Of a stretch of 64,000 bases of DNA, positions 34,301 through 46,300 are shown piece after piece. Source of the stretch: Ligula intestinalis (Eukaryota; Platyhelminthes; Cestoda; Diphyllobothriidea; Diphyllobothriidae); contig JAYGXS010000010.1 of NCBI GenBank assembly GCA_036362985.1, positions 13,977,211-14,041,210 of the forward strand, in the 5' to 3' direction. The position numbers and the translations under genes were made by a program. Below the pieces are notes generated by a model. It ran no database searches. It was not told the origin of the DNA and saw only the letters and a list, made by a program, of their open reading frames with translations. Position 1 is the stretch's first letter, and each line of letters starts with the position of its first letter.

Positions 34301-37300
34301 GATGAGCATTACCGTCATAGACGACCGAGACTAGAATGATCGTTTCCGGCTTACTATCCCTCATCGGCCAGCCGTACCCAATCGCAGGCGGTCCAATACC
34401 AGAGGGTTGAACTTGCCTGGATGATTATGACGGATGGCGTATGTAAACGTGGGGAATAGGTTGACATAAGCCGTCATACGGTCATCCCAAAGACTGCATT
34501 AAAGGTCATAGTTCAGGCGAAGATCGAACGTCTCCTGCGATTTGTGGAGGCCGCTGCAATACGGAGAACAAAACCAGAACTCTATAAGCAGCTGGATGCC
34601 CTGATCAACCTTGCATTACCGTGGTAACGATCAATCAACCCATTCCCTTCGCCGTATAACCGACTGCTGCTCTGTCATTTGCTTCCCTTGTTTAGTCACG
34701 CTTGACAAGCTTTCACTGTAAAATGAACCGTCTTGTTTCGACAATTGCCTTTTCCCTCCTCTTCGTCATCACCATGAAAAAGATCGATAGTGTGCATGTT
34801 GGAATGGATCCGACAAAGAAAAAGGAGTCCGGAACGGCCACGTCTGGCTTGTTAGCTGCCATCAACCAGTCATGATAATAATGATAATTAATGAGTACAT
34901 TAAAATGGGTGTTAATCATTCGCACTGCTTAAGTAGTCATTGTTAGAGAATGCAGTTTTTTGCAACTGGTAGAAAGACGTGCATTCAACAGACCGGCCTC
35001 CTCGCGTGACTGAAATATCTTTGGCATTATGCTGTTCCACAATTATTATTACGGCTGCGTTTAAGGGATTTAATCTAATAAAAAAACACCTTTCCGAATT
35101 TCGGTCAACATTACATGAGACAACAGATCTTCCATGCATCTTACGTGTGAACTAGTGCTGTCTTTTGGAAAGAAAGTACACTCTTCCCTGTCTGACTCCC
35201 TTAAGCTTTTTGAGCGGACAAAAGGCGCAGAGGAGAGGGCTGCTAGATGTCAAGAAGAACTCGAGGCCACAGCTGGAAATCTCAAGTGCGCAAAAGACCT
35301 CCTGATGAAGCTTAACACAGTAGGTCATCCCAAACACCTATTTCCTGTCAGTTACACAAGATATGCTCAGTTCTGTGATTATTTTTTTAAATTCTCGTGC
35401 TCATAGTGAAAACTCGTCTCAAGCCCTTGCGGGTTTCCAAACCACGCGTTCTTGCTACTTAAGCCCGTCACCTTGGTCATTTATTTAGATAGGCCTTTCA
35501 CCGATGATAGATCAACCCCTTCCCTTTGTAGATACATTCCTCGTAGAGGCATTATCGACAAAAGACAAGCGGTGCTGGAATGGCCATTTCTGGCTTATTA
35601 ACTGTCCTCAGTCAACCATAGCCAACCCCATGTGGTGCACCACTTCGAGATTCTGTTGATTAGAAATCCACTGCTCTAATCCACTGTGCCGTGAGCACAT
35701 TGTCTTTTCTGTTTCGATTAATTGTCATCAACTAACCCGAAAACCCTAATGCATCCAAACTGAAAATATGTAAGAGTCGAACAAGCCTGTGCTGGTTTTA
35801 GATTGGAGCTCCAGGGTTACGTGGAAAGGCTATGCTCTTTCCTGCAATCATGAAGGCTAGGTTTACGCTAGCAATAGGTGGTTAAACGTTCCCAATAGCA
35901 GGTGGTAAGTCCTAAGCCTGCACCTCATACCTCACGGGACTCGGGTTCACATCTTAGCTCTTGCTGGAATGGTGTTGGCCTTTGCCTGCTTGATGGTGGC
36001 AATTACACCGAAAATGCTTAATGCGGCCTGCCTTGTCCTTACCGGTGATAGTTCTGATGTACACGTTGTGGGTCACGCAGAGCCTCCAGAAGAAAATGCA
36101 CGTATTTATTAAGTGTCACTAAACTACATCGAAAGCATGTCAAACTGCGGGTTATTTGACATTACGAGTTTTATCTGCAACGTTGGCAACAAGCTGTAGT
36201 AAAATTGTATCACACTCTCAATCAGACAATCCGCATTGTTTCCAATTTTTTTGACTGTCATTTTAAACCTTCCTGATCTCTTGTTTCCATAGCACCTCAA
36301 AGAAGTGAAGTTGGCATTGCAGCAAGAGAAGAAGAAGTTTGGCGTCTCGACACTAATTCATAAGGTTTGTTACCTTTAGTGCTTCTTTCGTTGGAGGTTT
36401 CTTCTGCCATTCTATTTGTCTTGCCAGATAAATGCTTTTATTTGTGTAACATGTTTGCACTAATTTTTTTAAACGACCTGGTATAACGTTATTGAAGATA
36501 TTGATATTATGATGATTTGATATCCACTGTGCGTCCCACAGCAGAGTGGATGCAAGGATGGAGGCGTGCGGTGCGTGAATTCGTTTACAGTTAAGTAGGC
36601 TTGAACATGATAAAGTGAAGAGATTAGAACTGATGAGTCACGGTTTAGCTTGAGACGGACGAGTGAAAGTTTCGTTCTCACCCCGTGAGTAGTCCAAGAT
36701 AAAATTTTCTAGATGAAAAAGAGTAACTGCACACGCAGGGAACACGATAGGAAAATGGTGAAGCGAGCCCGTGATTCTATCCATAAACGTCATTTGTGAA
36801 GCGTGTTGTCAAATACTGGGAAAACACCTACTGCCAATCACAATAGGGTGGGGGACTCGGACGTTTCAGTCTTTCAATGTGGTTCCTCACCCAGCGAAAT
36901 TACAGAAGTCACTGTAAGATGAGCCCTTCCGTGTTTCGCAAATCCATCGGACTTCCACCTTATTGAACACATATGGACCACTTACATCAAATCGTCAATC
37001 AGGCAGTGTTTCTGCTCAACATGAAATGCCCTAAAGTTGCTTTGATTCAAACCTTGGAAGAAATAAGTCATTTTAGCTTCCTATCCATATCCAACAATCG
37101 CAAAAAGAATAACTTTAACAACAGTACACATGAAAAGTGAAGGCTTAACGTCAGCGATACGTGGGAGCCATCTGCAAACTGCCGCTTCTGACAAAGTGTT
37201 CAGTAAATGTGCACAACAGTTGAACAGCAAATGAAAATCGAGTTTGCATTTTAATGTCGTAACGGTTTCTGGAAGAACCACCACGTCAGGGAGTCCATTC

Positions 37301-40300
37301 CCTATTCTAACGACCGACTGTGAAAAGGCTTTCCGTCGAACGTCTGCATGGGCCAACTTCCTTGCAGTTTAGAGGGCTATTCCTGAAAATGTTCCGTCCA
37401 AGCTATTGCATTAGTCAGTCCTTTGCTCGAGCGGAAACCAGGAAGAATCCGTTAGGTGTTATAGCAGCAAAGATGGAAGTAAAAGAGGATAAAGTGAAAT
37501 ATTTTAAAGTGTAATCTTCTTGACATATCTGCTCCCTGGCTTCCTCTTTGTTCTTCTTCCCTTAGGTTTCGCTTTTCATGTAAGGGATATTTTTCCATAA
37601 TGTTTCAGCATTCGGAGGCGTCGACTTCGTTTCATTTGTGAGGACACTTGTTTGGCCACCTATGTTCCTCGTTATGTAGGCTCCTTAGCTGCTCATTTCT
37701 ATTTGTATGGCTAACACCTGTCTATAAAATCCAAGACGACAGAATCACCCTGTTGAATGGATTTACAGCAGTTGTGTAGATCTTGCTGTTGGAGACCAGC
37801 AACTCAGAGTGGATTCTTTCTTGTGTAAGAGATTCTTCTTGCCGTAGCAATCTCTTATAGGGATCACCACAGAAAGCAAACAACCCCAGAACTCTAAAAT
37901 AGGGGACCGATAGTAATAGGGCTTATATGGCTGGGACATACGGGGGCGCGGGAGAGAAAGTAAGAGGAATACAGCAAACAAAAGCAGGAAATAGTAGATT
38001 AACAGGTCAAAATTACGAATTTTAGCGAATGCTCAACTTCTAAATGTAGATAGGAATAAAAAAGATTGGTCGAGTACCGGGACCATTTGTTTGTCGAAGC
38101 TTTCGAACCCGGAGATGCAGTGCCCAACAGAGCAGCCAACTTTTAGAAGAAGGGATTGGGGTTTCCAACTGATTATCAGTGACGGCGGTATAACGGGGAC
38201 TACGCAGGGCTCTGTATGCTGACGACATTTCGATATATCGATTGGCTGAGTTCCATCGTAGACGGAGGCTTTGATAAACTCTCGGTATCTCCTATTTCCG
38301 GCGTGGATGGTTATCTCGGTGGTTACTTAGTTTAACTCGTGACCCTTTCGCAGGCGTGGGCAGTCCTTTGTAATGACCAATCAGTTGGTGATGTTTGTTT
38401 GCGTGGACGCTTGTGGGCAGAGCATGTTCATTGGGATCGACTATTGGAATCCCAGATATGAGTCTTCGACTAGGAAAATGTTTAACCCAAATTTTCTTAC
38501 TCCTAACCTCTCGCTCCCGTTTCATTTACAGCAAGAGACGATGACCCTCAAGGCGCAATTACAAGCGCAAGAGCTGAAAGTTAGATCACTGGAAGAAAAC
38601 CTGAATGTGAGCTTCCTATTCCCTTATTATTTTTTGCTCGCGCTCTTCTTTTGGTGCTTATGTCATATTCGCTGCCAAATACGAATTTCATTTAGTAGCT
38701 GCGAGGAAACAGTCTACTGAGCAGGTGTCTTACTCCAATTTTATGTTTATCATTGGGCCTTTAATGAAGGTACTGGATTGCGAAAGAGTTTCATTATTCG
38801 GCTTTCACGGCAATGCCTCTCCATTGCAAAGTTTTCTTCCGCCTCACTGTTTGGGGACCTTCGGACTCGCCATGGTCTGGAGTGTTCATGAAACGGGGTT
38901 AAATTATTTTCTCCTTTGTTTAGGGATCCGGCTAACTTAACGGGTTTGCGGACTGTGTTTATTCCTTATTGAAGGAGTTTTATTGATAAGACAGGGAGGC
39001 ACTTGAATGGCCATTTCCAACAGTCAATTAACCTTAATAATTATTACAAAGCAAAAAACTGGTACTGTGGTGTTGTCAGCAGCATATAAATAGTACTTAA
39101 ACTGTATTAGAAAGTGAGAACTGGAACCCAGACACCCAAAACATTATCGTGGACAAGGTGTAATAATAGGCGTTCCTGTTACTGACAGATGTGGGCAAAG
39201 CGTGAATTTGGCCCTCCGAAGTTTCCCGTTTCTGTCTGAGGTCTATATTTTAAAACAAAAAACCGATTATAGGCCATTCCAATGAGCCTTTGCTCTGCCG
39301 GTAACGATTAGTGAGGACTGAAAGTTAGTCGCCAGATAACTGGCAGAACTCAGGGTAAAAATTAAATGGCCCTGACGAGTGCCACTTCCTCTGGTAGAAG
39401 TTGGTGTTGAGGTGTCGGTGTGACCGTTCGCCCTGTGACACCCATAGGATGTGCTGCTTGACAAAGTGCGGTTGAGTCTTCTGACAGTTCTGATCTGAAC
39501 GACGAAGCAGGACAGGTTCAGACGCCTAAGGACGAAGTGAAACAAGGTCACTAAACTAACGCGCATATGTTAGACTGTCGCCTGTGGACCTTTTACTCGC
39601 ACACTTAAGTTAGGGTGAATGCGAACTATTCTGATTCCCGAAATGATGAACACATGACCTATGAGAGACGGCATGTTCGTGCATTTCTTTCTAACCCTTT
39701 TATGCCATTAAACTCCACGCCTGACAGCAGATAACCGTGCTCTTAATTAAACTGTTTTCTGCAGTTCGTTGTTTAAAACAAGCACCCGCACCCAACTCCT
39801 CCGGGCACTACCACTTTTATTAACTCGCCATTTTGCGTACAGTGTTTACTATTTAATGCATATATCGAATACATTTTGCTTTATGAGGACTTCTTTAATG
39901 TTTCAGGAATCTTCAAAACTGCGCTTGGAAATTCGGTCACTCGAAGAGAAAGTCGCTTGCTTAAATTCTGAGAATATCCAGTTGACGGAAAGGCAAAAAC
40001 GCGATAGTAGGTTTTCATCCTTTATATTTTTGATAAGACACACAAAGAAGAATCCAACCCCTCCAGTGCTATGCATGGAGGGGTATCTGTTCGTGAGTTT
40101 TAACACTAACCTCAACGCGACTTCCAATTTCCGTAGAATTTAGCAAAAGGCCACTGATATTGGGGTGTCCTATTCCAATATTTAACCGTACGTTTTTGTT
40201 AAATTTACACAAAAACTACCGAGGATGGAGGGGCCCAATTGAAACTTGAGTACCGAGGGTTCGCATTTTTTGATCGTTTTCTTCCTCTTTTTTCTTTTTT

Positions 40301-43300
40301 ATCGTATTCACACACATTCTTCCACTTACAACACTCCATGATCATTCTGTAGTACATGAGGACTCATTGTTCTCATATGCTGGATTAAGTTGTATTTGTT
40401 TTCGAAAATTTAAAACTATATCCTAGTAACTTATGTTGCTAATAGTGCCGGGACAATTGCCTCATCGAATTCTCTTTTCCCAAAGCAACGTTCGTAAGTA
40501 GCATGAGGTTTCCATCTCATTTTTAAGTATTTTTATCGTAGTTCATCAGTGAAGACTTTGTACTCGATTAAAAGTAAGTCTTACGTGTATTGGACTACTG
40601 CAAGCAGATGATGCGGTATCGTCCTCGTTCTCTCCTCCAGCTAACGTTGACTTTAAATGAAATGACCAAATCAAGACCCACTGAGAATAGATATGTGAAG
40701 ATGCTTCGTTGTGAATTGGACTACTGCTATCTCCACGTTTATCCAAGCTGTCAGCATTTCTGGGTGACAGTTTATTACAGTTTAGTCTATCTGCAAAAAT
40801 AAAACTTTTCCCTTGGTCCGTTTTGATAGTTTTTACAGTTAATGCAGTACTATCTGCCCACCTGAACATGATCTTTCTTCTTGTCCTTTAGGTTCCCTGC
40901 ATCGCGAACAGGAAGCTATGTCGGCAAAAGCTGCTGCACTTTCTGAACAGATGTCCAACCTTCAAGCAGAATTGGACGTATGTTCAAAAGGCTCCTCTGC
41001 CCCTCTACAGTGTCTGTATAAAACTCATGCGTAATTTACTTATTTCAGCCTAGGGTACTTCGTTTTAGTAACAGCAGGGTTTCAAAATTTCTGTGAGCGT
41101 TTTATTTTTGCTTACGACAGGCACTCCCCCACGGAGGGCCTTTGACCTGCGGACCTACTTATGATGTGACGAGCTCGGGTGGCCTCTAGTTCACACTTCA
41201 TTACCCCAACCGCGGTGTTTCATTGTAACCGTTGTGGCCGCAGTGGCTGATGCGGGCTGATATCATATCTATGAGTATCACGTGTGCTGGCCTCCTAAAT
41301 TCAGGTGCAGAATTCTTCAAGTTGGCGTCTCGAATCCTAGGCAGGGGAGCCTGTCATATGGACCACTTTAAGAAAGAGTCATTGCTAATGGGAGACCAAG
41401 GTATCGTGTCAAATGGCACGAAACACATTCTGTTAGAAGCTCGCAATAGTGTCAATGCGCGTTTGTTTGTTTTAGGGCGGAGAACGAGTACGTGGCCCCA
41501 CGGAAAGATGCGAGAAAACGGCTCTTGTACTATTGGAATAGTTTTCAAAGTGGTTTGATATATGAGGTAATCGAAACTGACAGAGAAAGGCCCGCTTCTG
41601 CTACTGTTTCCTAGAGAGATTTTTTTCGGAAGGCAAAGCTGGAAAAATACGCTTACGCCATAAGCTAGTTTAACTTTATCAATAAAACGTCCGAACGCGA
41701 GTGTATAATTTCAATGCTGGAAATAAGGAGTTGTACATAGACGGAAAAGGGGAGTTGTTAGATATTTTAGGCGAACTCACGCCGGTCCGTAATGACCAAT
41801 CACCTAAAAGGAGAAAGTTTAAAGAATATATCTTCCAATCCGACTGTGGTGTTGGTCATGACTCAAAATATAATTGAAGTTGACAAAATTAACAGTCTAA
41901 CCCATAGATCGAAGCCTACGTCTTAAAACCCATCCAATCCTAACCTATAACACCCTAAGCCGAATGAGATAGGCGTTACAGACAATGGGGGATAGAAGGG
42001 ACGTTAAATCAAGCCTAATCACATGATATAAGTGAATATTTAATAAAAGTAGATGTTAGTTCGAGTTGCATTTTGAATCGTACCGGCCGACCCCACACGC
42101 CCCGTTTCCTCTTCCGCATTTCGATGGTTTACTCACGCAGAGCCCGTTGGAAATGAGGTCGAATAGCTGAGGCCACTGCAGCACTCACGCTCAACTCTCA
42201 AAGGAGTGACGGTTCTCAAGGAGCCTTACTAGAGCGGAGTCATTGCAGTCTGACTTTCATTTCGATGGGGGACCGAGGTATCTCGTCTACTGGAAACTTT
42301 GTAAACCATGATTTTTAGCGTATCATGATTAGTTCAGGAGTCCTCAAACCGATTTATGACGAGACCGCACACAGTGGCCGGCATAGGGTTAGTTACTGTC
42401 TATCGCTTAACACAAACACACACACATTCGAAACGTCAGACGAATAAAAGTATTGTCCCAGCGATCAATTCGTCTTCGTCTTCGAGTCGTCAAACATCCA
42501 CACCTACCCTACCACTAATTTCTTCTAACATTGGTAGGTTCTGTGAACGATGGCTAAGGGTTTGATTAGTGCCCTTCTAGTATGTGTAGCTGAATATGCT
42601 TGCATAACCGTATTGCACCCATGTGATCTCTGAATGTGTTAGGACAATGTGGACATGTCAGCGGTCATAATTTGTATTGAGCAGTCCTCTAGCACTGGTT
42701 CTTTAAAAGCGCTGTGATAGGATCCCCTGTGCTCAATCGAACCAATGCGTGATCAAAATTCGTGATCACAGTCGAGAAGAGTGAACAATGTTTGGACTTC
42801 CAGTGGTTATCATCCCTCTGTCCTGTCAGCGTCCCTATTGTGACCTGTACAAAATAAGTTCGGCACCTTTTTAAAAAAATTGTAGTTTAAACGTTTAACT
42901 GTAACGCAACCCACTTTCTTCTGTTTTCTTCTCTTACCAGGCAGCAAGGGAAACCGTCCGCATCAAGACGAAGATAATTGATGATCAAACAGACACAATT
43001 AGAAACCTGAAAAAGGTGAGCAAACTCGAAGGTGTTAACTTTAGGCAGAATTTCATGCCTGACTGGAATGCTTATTTCTATCTTGTCAGCTCTCTTCATG
43101 CAGCGATACCCAACTCGAAATGTTTTCACTCCTAAGGCTCGAATTCGCGACCTTCTGCTTAGGGTTTCAATGCTCTAACCATCAAGCCACGTGTTTGTTG
43201 TCCTATTGGTGGTTAGGAAAGGCCATTTCAGTTCCTCCTCTTATACTAGCCGTTGCGCAACTGCCAATGGAACTCTAGATAGAGCCTAAAGGCACAACAG

Positions 43301-46300
43301 GACGAATATGTTCCCTAACGCACTCTTGGAGTGGCCGTCTACCATAGCACCAAAGTTGTTGACAGGCGTCTACGATACATTTTTCAGAAATGGTTGGATG
43401 TTTTAAATGCAGCTCACTTATTGTGAAAAAAATTCTTCTTTTTAAATCCATCTTTTTATCAGCGATTTGCCTGGAAGGTAAGGTTACAGAGGCTGACAAA
43501 CGTGCTTATGAACGAAGGTCAGTTCTTGCCCTCCACCCGTATCTATTTAGGGATTCGAACTTTGCATATTTCAGACAATATCCAACAATGTCGGCAGATG
43601 TTGTTCTCTCCATTTGTGTAAATTCATTCAAGAACAAACTCTACATGCATCATGCCCCAGATGCACGCTAATCACTGCGATCAGATAACTACATGTCGTA
43701 CATTACTATATTACTCGTAATATATAAGTAGCCGTATATGTTTACAATTTTTCGACTAACCGGCGCCTGCTCGCCTTCCACCTGCAATTATGTAAAGAAA
43801 TTCTTTTTTCAAGTTTTCTTCTGTGTCGATACATTATTTAGCCATTCCGTTAATAATTGGCAGCCCAAAGGCGTTCTTCTATCTTTACCTTAATAAAGCT
43901 GAACTGAACGCTCGGAACAGGTTGCTTCAACCATGTTTCATTAACGAATGATTCGGCTTCTAAATACACTTCTTTACGGGTTCGTTTTGTGTGTGATGAT
44001 TGTTGAAGAATGATAAAATATGGGCGAGTATCTCCTAATTATATGCGCTACGATACCATATAACCTTACCCGGGATTACTCTGCTGCGCTGAATCCGGGT
44101 TTATAAAAGTACGTTGCAGTGACATACGTTGCAGTGATACAAAAAAGGTCTCAACTTCAATTTAAGCCACATTTATGAATCTGGAATGCCGTTACAGGGA
44201 CACCCAGCCAGCCAAATGAAGAGGTTTAACGTACACTGTCTTATAAATATATATCGTAGCTCTTAGGAATTCTCCTGCAGTACCTGCCAGAATCCGGTTG
44301 CACCACAGCCTTTTTTCATGGTCGGATGTTTTAAATGCAGCTCACTAATTGTGAATAAAATTCTTCTTTTTAAATCTATCTTTTTCTCAGCGATTTGCCT
44401 GGAAGGTAAGGTTACAGTGGCTGACAGACGTGCTTATGAAGGAAGGTCAGTTCTTACCCTCCAGTATCAGTTGGTTTTTAACACTATACTACGAGCCACC
44501 GTATGCCTTCTGGCGGGCCTCTAGAATGAGCGCCCAGGCAGGACGGAACAAATGAGTGCCGCAACCGGTCAGTGGGCGTTCATCAACGGGTATCAGTGGT
44601 TTGTAAGTTTTGGCACCTTCCATCAGGCAGGTCGCGTACTGTAGACGCTTTTAGAAGCCCTTCATAACACCTTCGGCTATCTGTAGGCCTGCTATTGTTA
44701 AAATATTGAAGTTGACCTCTAGAATAGGAGGGCAAAGCCCCCCCCCCACCGGCGAAGAGTGACGTGAAAGCAGTGTGACTTGCTAATTTTTGCGCTTCGT
44801 TTCTTCAGGATCTTTCCGGAGTTCGTGATGAAATGAAGAAGGCCGAAAACGATGCGCGTACCAGCAAGAAGAAATTGGAAGTACAAATAACTGACTGCGC
44901 AAGCGAGAACAATGCACTCCGAGTAAATACCTTCTTTTTTCCTCCTGCTATATTTTTTGTCTGTTTCTTTTTAGTGCCTTTAAAATGGGATCGCATGACT
45001 TGGCTAAAAGCATTTTGAACTGGCTGTCTTTAAGTAACAGTCCTAAGCAACCTACCAGACGCATAAGAATAACCTTCAAAATGGCAGACCAATCTAGTGT
45101 CTTTTAGATAGGAGGCGAGAAGTCTACAATTTGATTGGATAGATTGAAAGATACTCGCTGATGCTTGCGTCTCTGTTTAGCTACACTGCAATGCTCTAGC
45201 CAGACTGCCGGCAGCGGTAAGTAATTTAAGTTCCCTAAGCCACCACTAACCCCAGGACTGTGTAAAATGGGAGTGGTTGTAATGGAATTTGTAAAAGTTG
45301 AGTCTCACCGCGGAGAAACAGTGCAATTTGTGCAACAAAGTATAAAAATAAGTTATCGAAGAAGATGCGATCACTAAAATAAGAATCTTATTTTCCTGAC
45401 GTTTCGGATTCGGTCAAGAATCCTTAATCATAGGTAACCGTAAAATGGTGTGAGACATTGCGCGGTATTTATAGTTCGTAGAGGTCATCCGCATGTGTGT
45501 TATAATTAGCAGCTCCTACAACCACCGCTTGTGGTCTTAATTGGTGCGGTGATGGCTTGATACTTCGTTTTCGAGTCATTAATTGCCCTGATTGCGTTGT
45601 CCGTGTCAGATGCGGACTTGATAATTATGCGGCAATTATGTTCAATTATGTTGTTGATGGGTCCGGTCCTTCCCACGTGACTGATTCTTCTCCGCAGACC
45701 ATGTCCCAGCACGCAGTATGCGAACGGCAAATGGTTGCGCTGCCTGATTGACTATGGGCCTGAGACCCATGACTCGAACAGCTCGCGGCTCACGCGTTTG
45801 TCCCCTTTTGTGAGGAGTTTGGCCTCGTTAGACTTGAAAATATAGTCCGGTTGCCGTCGAGTGAGCTGCAACCTGAAAGTTGGCGTCTTTCTTCCTACCC
45901 GCCGCTGTGTGCTTGGCCACTCGCCTCTGGAGTAATCTCCCGGTTTCTCCGACGTAGTCGCTTTGGCCACATTTGCACCAGATCCGGTAACCAGTGTTTT
46001 CCTGGAAGACCTTTGAACGACGTAAAGACAACGTGGTTTGCAGAATTTAATGATATCATAAAAATAAGTAAAGTAAAAACCTCAATAAAACGACTTTTGC
46101 ATGTCGTTACATGAATGTATTACTTAACATGCAGGGGCTGACTTCCCATAGCTATTAAACAATAAATCAAACTAGGTCCGGCAATGCTTAAAAAAGCTAT
46201 CCTGAGCACATTTTGCTCGCGATTTTGAAGACAAACGTTTTTGAACCTAGGACGACTAACTTGACGCTGTTTGTTATCCACAGGAAAACTGTTAGTTTAA

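Noticed and set aside
43130..43200. Functional tRNA gene on the minus strand
   Set aside because: Good internal promoter boxes but no acceptor stem, and the flank is the SINE body.
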